Shown: one piece after another, positions 58,961 to 64,000 of the stretch | Position numbering within the stretch: position 1 is the first letter of the stretch | Layout: each line of letters begins with the position of its first letter | From: Avena insularis | Taxonomy: Eukaryota > Streptophyta > Magnoliopsida > Poales > Poaceae | DNA: 64,000 nucleotides | Direction: 5' to 3' | Assembly (NCBI GenBank): GCA_023614405.1 | Contig: CM042684.1 | Location: forward strand, 468,171,650-468,235,649 | The notes under the pieces: generated by a model | Told to the model about the DNA's origin: nothing | Database searches by the model: none | The model's input: the letters and a program-made list of their open reading frames with translations, nothing else | Made by a program: the position numbers and the translations under genes

Positions 58961-59448
58961 ATATAAGCAAATAGCAGATATCATACGCGATCCATATATA
59001 TCATACACGATCCATATTAAAATAGGTTGGGTACTAGCTCAACTATCTGGATCATGTATGCCTATTTGCTGGAATACAAGCTGTCACGACGGTATGAATT
59101 TTTTAATTGCTAGCTCAATGTAGTATTAACCATCAATGAATCCCATCAAATCTTGAGCAGTATTTCTTTTGGGACAGATCACTCCTTTAAACCATAATTG
59201 ATCCCAAAAATCATGTAAATCATTTTTTGCTAAATTTAGCGAGTTTATATAGAGGCGGGAAAGATTTGATACACATCTAATGAATCCTTTCCAAAATAGA
59301 ACTATATTAGCCATTTGTTGGTAATAGGAGCTAGGCCTAAGAGCAATATAAAGGCCCCTAATCATCGTATGTTATCTCCGCTGCAAAAAACAAGTTGGAC
59401 CTTACGGATACAAACTTGCAGCACCAAGATGTCATCCCAAGCCAAACC
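58961..59448. repeat. Upstream region of cystatin copies 4a and 4b
   Basis: It matches 33425-33875 and 11330-11809, including the TATAAA at about 59347 and the upstream ATG in CCAAGATGTCATCCC. Confidence 0.78.
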
Positions 59449-59610
59449 ATGAGAAATAGCCTCCTATTTGCTGTTGCCATTGTAGCCATCTACGCCATGA
59501 AAGTTCTTGGTGCACGTTCACCAATAGACAACAACAATCCAGACGTTTAATGGCTTGGCAGGTGGGAGGTGGGCGGTGCATGTCAAGCAGGCAAACGACG
59601 GGATCAAATT
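59449..59610 (+). pseudogene. Phytocystatin-like copy 4a, nonsense and truncated
   Basis: MRNSLLFAVAIVAIYAMKVL and then RSPIDNNNPDV are followed by TAA at 59548-59550, in place of the CAA (Gln) of the other copies. After the stop the LG, RW, AVHVKQANDGIK text continues in part and is cut at 59610, where promoter sequence of copy 4b (CCCCTAATCGTCG) joins directly. Confidence 0.88.
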
Positions 59611-59713
59611 GCCCCTAATCGTCGTTTGTTATTCCCCTGCAAAAAACAACTTGCACCTTACGGATACAAACTTGCAATACTTAGCACCAATGTGTCATCC
59701 CAAGCCACAGACC
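59611..59713 (+). promoter_or_regulatory. Partial promoter/leader of cystatin copy 4b, fused to 4a
   Basis: It starts at the bases just downstream of the TATA box in the other copies (CCCCTAATCGTCGTTTGTTA) and runs to the start codon. The TATA box itself is not present here. An ATG at 59693 is in frame with the main start (ATG TGT CAT...), adding eight codons. Confidence 0.6.
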
Positions 59714-60024
59714 ATGAGAAACACCCTCCTATTTGCTGTTGCCGCTGTAGCCATTTACACCATGACAGTTCTTGGTGCACGCGTTCACCAATAGACAACA
59801 ATGATCCAGACGTCCAATGGCTTTGGCAGGTGGGCGGTGCATGTCAAGCAGACAAACGGCGGGATCAAATTCAACAAAGTGTTGAGAGCCGAGCGTGACG
59901 AGGAGTCGCCACTAGGCGTAATCTTTTATCTCCTCATCGATGTAGCCAACCGAGATGGCAAGGATGGTGAGCATGAGGCGGTTCTTAACCAGGCGGCCGC
60001 CTCTTGTCCTTTAAGCCGGCTAAC
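59714..60024 (+). pseudogene. Phytocystatin-like copy 4b, frameshifted
   Basis: MRNTLLFAVAAVAIYTMTVL leads to a 2-base insertion in GCACGCGTTC, giving TAG at 59792-59794. A further inserted T (GGCTTTGG) restores the reading frame, which then reads GRWAVHVKQTNGGIKFNKV, with two codons lost in AVAVH, then DEESPLGV and LLIDVANRDGKDGEHEAV. Near the end two bases are missing, so the tail is lost. Not functional. Confidence 0.88.
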
Positions 60025-60352
60025 TCTGCAAAAATGCCATGATGATCATGTCTAGCCAATAATTTTTTGACATATCAAGCAATGTCAAGGTGATTTTCAT
60101 ATAGTCTGCGTGTTATGGATTCAAATTTGGACCTGTGATGTTTCATGGTCATATGCATTCCCCACGACTGTCTCTCTCCTATTTTATCTCACACAGCAAG
60201 CAGTTTGGAGTACTCCTTATTTAATCATTTACTTACCAATTCATCATGGAATGGATCATCACGCTCCAATCCAATATCCTACTGCAACTCCACCTCCCCA
60301 ACCACGAATCCGCGATCCCCTTCCCCCTTATGACGAGTTAAATATAGCAGCA
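60025..60352. repeat. 3' flank of cystatin 4b
   Basis: It matches 12128-12430 and 34201-34515. It breaks off at CCCCCTTATGAC; the same host sequence resumes near 62249 (TTATGACCCTAGGCCC), compared with CCTTATGGCTCTAGGCCC in copy 3, so 60336-62248 is inserted DNA. Confidence 0.7.
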
Positions 60353-60881
60353 GTTTCTGTACTTGTCTAGGTGGCTCGATTTAGTTCTGGTACTCGGAAT
60401 TTGCACAATTTAATAAATGTATAGACTCGATTTAATCCAAAATTATGCTTGCAGTTGAATTTAAACCGACATGGACGACACGTGGCTGCGGGTCCTAGTT
60501 GCATGAGAGCAGGAACCCCCTCTGCATCCAGAACATACATTTCCGTCACCTCCCTCTCCATCGACCCTCTCCTTTTTCCCTCCCTCTCAAACAGAACAGT
60601 CTCGAACTGAAGGCATTGAAATGACGTGAGGTGCTGACTTATGAATAAGATTGAAAAGGGGTACGTGCAAATATGTACACATGTTCTAGACGCGGGAGGG
60701 GGTTCGTGCAAGTTTTCATGCCAGCTCTCTTGCAAGTAGGACCCGCGTCCAGGTGTCATTCGCGTCAGCTCAAATTTAACGGCAAACATGATTTTAGATT
60801 AAATCGAATCAAATTGACACACAGGTAAAATTGTGCAAATTCCGATTACTAGAATTAAATCGAGCGACAAGTATAAGGACC
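60353..60881. mobile_element. Fold-back element with long terminal inverted repeats
   Basis: The first about 130 bases are an imperfect inverted copy of the last about 140: CTGTACTTGTC pairs with GACAAGTATAAGG, GGAATTTGCACAATTT pairs with AAATTGTGCAAATTCC, and GACTCGATTTAATCC pairs with GATTAAATCGAATC. A non-repeated centre (about 60490-60740) has no gene. Long inverted repeats suggest a Mutator-type MITE; a clean target duplication was not identified. Confidence 0.75.
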
Positions 60882-61175
60882 GCTGATGCATTCCTTAGGG
60901 CATCTCCACCGGGCTGACCCAAACGCGTGACCGAAATGGTCCGTTTTTGTCTCTTTGGGTCGGCCCACGGTCACTATGGGGTCACGGTCCGGCCTGCCCA
61001 GCCAGGCGCACCCAGCGGCGCGACCCAAATGTCCATTGTCCTCTTCGTCGTAGATAATTTTGAGACGACACACAATTCAGTGTACTGAACATGAACAACA
61101 TCGGTAGATAAATTTGAGACTGCATTCAACGACAAGGTTTGCAATCGAAGAAATTAAACCTAGCGGACCACTAAA

Positions 61176-61778
61176 TCAAACCCTAATCGATGATCTCGCT
61201 TCCGTTGTCCTCTTCGTCGCCATCTTCCGCGGCTGCACCATCCGCCTCTGCCCGTCTTCCTCGGACGCATCGTCGCCGACGTCCTCGCTGTCTCTGTCGG
61301 AAATCTCGGTGATTCCAGCGCGGTTAGCCTCCATCAAGAAGTCTGCGCAGAGCGCATCATTGATGGCGGAGGAGACGGTGCGTCCCAGAACCACCCAGAA
61401 TTGCACTCTCCCTTCGCGGTTGCGGTCGTTGGGGTGGACCTCGCGGAGGTGTTCATGGCAGATGGCAAGCGCCGCCCGGCGCTCCAGCTTGAATAATCTC
61501 ATTCAATAGGAGCTCGAAGTCGCGTACCGGGGCATGGCCCTCTTCCACTCCGGGAGTTCGAGGCGGCGCTCCTCGATTCGGCGTCCCAACTCGGCACCGT
61601 GCGGAACTGGCACAACCGGGACTCCGTAGTGGCTGAGCTCGAAGCCTTCCGGGATCGTCGCGCGTGGCAGAGCGAGGATGCCATGCTGGGCGAACATCGA
61701 CGCCTCGTAGTAGTTAAGAGTGGGTCTCGCCATGGCTGCGCCCAGGAGGGAGGTCACAATGGGAGGGGAGTGCGGCAC
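61176..61778 (-). pseudogene. Unknown protein carried by the Harbinger-like element, one nonsense codon
   Basis: A single frame of about 200 codons is interrupted once by TGA (61500-61502). It reads MARPTLNYYEASMFAQHGIL, IPEGFELSHYGVPVVPVPHG and LPEWKRAMPRYA before the stop, and LFKLERRAALAICHEHLREV, HPNDRNREGRVQFWVVLGRT and an acidic tail (SDRDSEDVGDDASEEDGQ) after it. The stop sits where a Trp (TGG) would fit. I do not recognise a domain. Regular codon use and one clean stop indicate a real gene carried by this transposon family. Confidence 0.55.
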
Positions 61779-62044
61779 CGACGAGGGCTAGGGCCTGTTT
61801 AAGTAGAGCGCGCACGCGCGCAGGTTCACGCGCTTTCGCCCATCAATGCTGACTTAGGAACTCAGGCGGCGTCCCGTCAGTCACAGGCTGACGCGCCCGT
61901 CGGCATTGATGACGAAGCCTCCGTGTTTGCGTCTGAATCGGTGTCGCCGGTCAGGCTGGCCTTCGCGTCTGAATCGGTGCCGCGGTTATGTCTGAATCGG
62001 CGACGCTGTTGCGTCTCTCGCTGGCGGATGGGCCACAAGCGCGC

Positions 62045-62069
62045 GGGGGGGGGGGGGGGGGGGGGGGGG
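62045..62069 (+). repeat. Run of 25 G
   Basis: An uninterrupted homopolymer within the Harbinger-like element. It may form G-quadruplex structure; the exact length is uncertain because such runs are error-prone in sequencing. Confidence 0.85.
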
Positions 62070-62248
62070 ACGCCCTAGGCCAGCATTTATCCGGGCCGAT
62101 CCAGTGCTCACAAAAATTAGGTGCACGGATAGGTCGAGCCGGGCGCGTCGGGATTGATAGGTCGTGCCGCTATAACGCCGCGCGCGTCCGCTCGGACAAG
62201 TTCAGACATGCCTAGACTGGTTGGATCAGTCTGGTGAAGATGGCCTTA

Positions 62249-62469
62249 TTATGACCCTAGGCCCTTTCTAGGCCACGCCCCCTATCCGTTGCCATGCAAG
62301 CCTCGGACACACGGCTGCAATCTGATCATCTCCCACGTTCTAGACCCATCGTGGCAAGGCAGTGTCCTACTAGCAACCCAGCAGCATGCTTACACCCAAG
62401 TCTCCCTGACTTTCAGCTCCGCGTTGCAAAATCAGTCTCTTGGTTGGTAAGCAATCCAAGTACTCAGTT
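62249..62469. repeat. Downstream block (after cystatin 4b)
   Basis: It matches 34515-34647 and 34924-34985 joined directly (GCCATGCAAGC, CAATCTGATCATCTCC, CCCAAGTCTCCCTGACTT). It lacks the MITE of 34651. No gene. Confidence 0.78.
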
Positions 62470-62477
62470 AACAAGAG

Positions 62478-62996
62478 ACCACGGCTTCTCACCAATGGGA
62501 CGGTTTTCGTTTTATTTAGCCTTTTTTCAGTGTCTTCTTCGGAATGTTGAGACGGCGGCTACATCCTGAAGTCAGAATAAGTTTCTCCCTGTCCTATCCT
62601 TGCTCCGGTGTGCATCTAGTGCCGGCGGAGGACGCGTGGAGTCGTGTGTCTAGCGGATCTCTTGGGATCTGATCGTTTTCTATATTCGTCAGTGTGGTTT
62701 GAGGTCAGTCTCTTCTAATCTACGGTTGTCATTTTTAGCGATGGTTGCTGCTCTTGTGCGCTGGTTCTATGGGACCTTAGCTCGACGATTTCCCATTTGT
62801 CTACTACGACAAGCTTTGTCCGGTTCCCGTGATGGAGGGGCGAGGACGGCGGCACTTCTTCGGCTCGTGCTAGCGTTTACTATCGTCGCTAGGTGGTCCA
62901 ATGACCTATTTATAATTTCTATTACTTTTAAGGCTCTTTATACTGCTATTGATGATCATAATCGATCGGTGGAATTTCGCAAAAAAAACAAGAGGA
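62478..62996 (+). mobile_element. LINE 3' end, 5'-truncated, with A-tail
   Basis: A 519-bp insert flanked by AACAAGAG (62470-62477, 62997-63004), ending in an A-run after GAATTTCGC. The 3' part has TGGTCCAATGACC, ...ATTACTTTTAAGGCTCT and TTGATGATCATAATCG, matching the 3' tail style of Triticeae LINEs. No ORF2 coding remains. Confidence 0.8.
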
Positions 62997-63004
62997 GCAT
63001 CGGA

Positions 63005-63289
63005 TGAGACGACCAATCGAGTGAGCAGTTGGGGGTGCGGGATTTCACCTGTGAAAAACTGGTGATATGGTGGGCGGGGTGTCGATTATCCGGCGCCCCA
63101 GAAAATTTTATCCAGGCCAACCTGTTTTTTTTTGACACAAGGGAAGGGGCACGAATGCCCCAGTCGATGGATCTGTTCGAACCATGTTTTTTGCGGACAC
63201 AGGATTCTGGCGGCTATTTTCTGGGCCGGAGGTTTTTCGGATGTGCTAGAGATGCTCTTACATCATGAGTCTTTTGGTTGTTAGCAATC
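63005..63289. other. Second junction segment with a truncated Harbinger-like end
   Basis: 63005-63052 is the host block (GAGCATCGGATGAGACGACC). 63053-63255 is unmatched, with GTGTCGATTATCCGGCGCCCC, and ends in CTAGAGATGCTC next to TTA, the right end of a Harbinger-like element whose left end is missing. The host block then restarts at 63256 (TTACATCATGAGTCTTTTGG), so a piece of it is present twice. Confidence 0.5.
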
Positions 63290-63388
63290 CTGGTACCCCT
63301 CGATCCATATTAATTGTCGCTAAAATAGATGTATCTAGACATGTTTTTATGCTAGATGTATCAAATTCAGTAATATGGAGGGAGGAGC
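63290..63388. mobile_element. Degenerate Stowaway MITE
   Basis: It begins near CCCCTCGATCCATATTAATT and ends near ...TAATATGGAGGGAGGAG, with an inner GATGTATCTAGACATG/GCTAGATGTATC pairing. The ends are eroded, so its boundaries are approximate. Confidence 0.6.
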
Positions 63389-63852
63389 ATCGGATCAAGG
63401 GATCGATCGAGTGAGCGGGCGCGCGAGGCGGCGATCGATATCGATCGACAATTAAGAGACCGGTGACTTAGATGAACTGACTCCTCTATGTATCGCGAAT
63501 CGCGACCACTGTTGTACCAACGACCACACTGGTCCATGCTTTTTCTACGAAAGGAACCGGTCATGATAAAGTTAATTTGGAACAGCAGCTTATACTACTG
63601 TGCAAGTGTCCCTATTTCCAAAAAAAACTACTGTGCAGGTGTAGTGTTGTGTGGTGAACGAATTTCCTTTGCAGCAGCACCCGGCAAACAAGGCTCTAGA
63701 TCTAGATGGATGGATGTAACTACCACTTACATGCACCAGTACTGTATAAATAGAATTAAGAAGCCAAGACTACGATTGGTTCTGCAGGGGACTGTGATGG
63801 CTAATTTACAGACTTATGCGGCTCTGTGTCGACGAGTTTGTTTGACCGTACT
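63389..63852. repeat. Downstream block and start of the next P block
   Basis: It matches 35000-35214 and 35431-35630: ATCGATATCGATCGACAATT, then GGAACCGGTCATGATAAAG, then CAGGTGTAGTGTTGTGTGGT, then GTCGACGAGTTTGTTT. It shows that a further duplicated unit begins here. Confidence 0.78.
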
Positions 63853-64000
63853 GTTTTTTTAGCGTAACTACGGCGTGCTTAAGTCGGTGGTTACAGGAGG
63901 AGGTGGGGGGGGGGGGGGGAGAGATACGTGAGGGGTGCTCAAGGAGGCTCATAGCTATTACACCAAACCAATTCTGAAGTTTGGAGGCGGAGAAATGACT
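63853..64000. other. Insertion start at the right edge, unidentified
   Basis: The P block is broken after ACCGTACTG and unrelated sequence follows, with a G-run at 63906-63919. Too little is inside the window to classify it. Confidence 0.4.

Larger units (their letters stand above)
60898..62245. mobile_element. PIF/Harbinger-like element with a decayed ORF
   Basis: Ends GGGCATCTCCACCGGGCTGA and ...TCAGTCTGGTGAAGATGGCC are inverted repeats, flanked by TTA (60895-60897, 62246-62248). The 1348-bp element contains a minus-strand gene-like frame (61778-61176) and a 25-G run. No DDE transposase is seen. Confidence 0.85.

Noticed and set aside
1..64000. CRISPR arrays, bacterial operons, phage or biosynthetic clusters
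   Set aside because: All evidence (introns, MITEs, LTR elements, tRNA-Met primer sites) is of a plant nuclear genome; no repeat-spacer pattern was found.

Overview
The window is a transposon-rich stretch of plant nuclear DNA, almost certainly from a grass and most likely a pooid (wheat, barley, oat or ryegrass group). The reasons are many Stowaway MITEs with CTCCCTCC-type ends at TA targets, a copia element with BARE/Angela/WIS-type LTR ends (TGTTGGAATTATGCCC), a SIRE/Maximus-like copia element, long-LTR, short-LTR and LINE elements of grass type, a Helitron ending in CTAG, and tRNA-Met primer sites. No bacterial gene, CRISPR array, rRNA or tRNA gene was seen.

Under the transposons lies one host locus duplicated several times in direct orientation. 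Its recurring blocks, in order, are a downstream block, block P (about 0.7 kb), block Q (about 0.5 kb), an optional 0.35 kb block R, and a small gene with its promoter. The gene encodes a secreted, phytocystatin-like protein. Copy 1 (11810-12127) has an intact 105-codon frame. The other four copies are broken: 21748-21843 (no start, cut by a retrotransposon), 33876-34200 (10-bp duplication), 59449-59610 (nonsense codon, truncated) and 59714-60024 (frameshifts). Even the intact copy lacks the QxVxG loop and the C-terminal Trp of inhibitory cystatins, so it may be a non-inhibitory descendant.

Layout: 1-2089 hAT transposon end with a ZMYM1-like transposase; 2090-6424 duplicated blocks with Stowaways and a PIF/Harbinger-like element; 6425-10633 Mutator-like element with a 9-bp target duplication; 10634-12692 block Q and cystatin 1; 12693-21221 full BARE-like copia element (minus); 21227-23848 cystatin 2 fragment, copia remnant, blocks Q and R; 23849-33353 short-LTR copia element (plus) containing a 4.3-kb LTR-like insertion (27307-31615); 33359-35979 cystatin 3 and downstream blocks; 35980-41239 second short-LTR copia element (minus); 41245-47753 duplicated blocks with LINE pieces, a Harbinger-like element and MITEs; 47754-55035 LTR fragments and a SIRE-like element; 55036-60352 blocks P, Q and R with a Helitron and a Mutator-type MITE, ending in cystatins 4a and 4b; 60353-64000 fold-back element, Harbinger-like element, LINE 3' end and the start of another downstream block.

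Because the locus is repeated, many insertions have a readable empty site in a sister copy. This fixes element ends and target duplications directly and gives a relative order of events. The only plausible functional host gene is cystatin copy 1; all transposon genes carry stops, frameshifts or truncations, except one 788-codon gag-pre-integrase/integrase/partial-RT frame (37321-39687).
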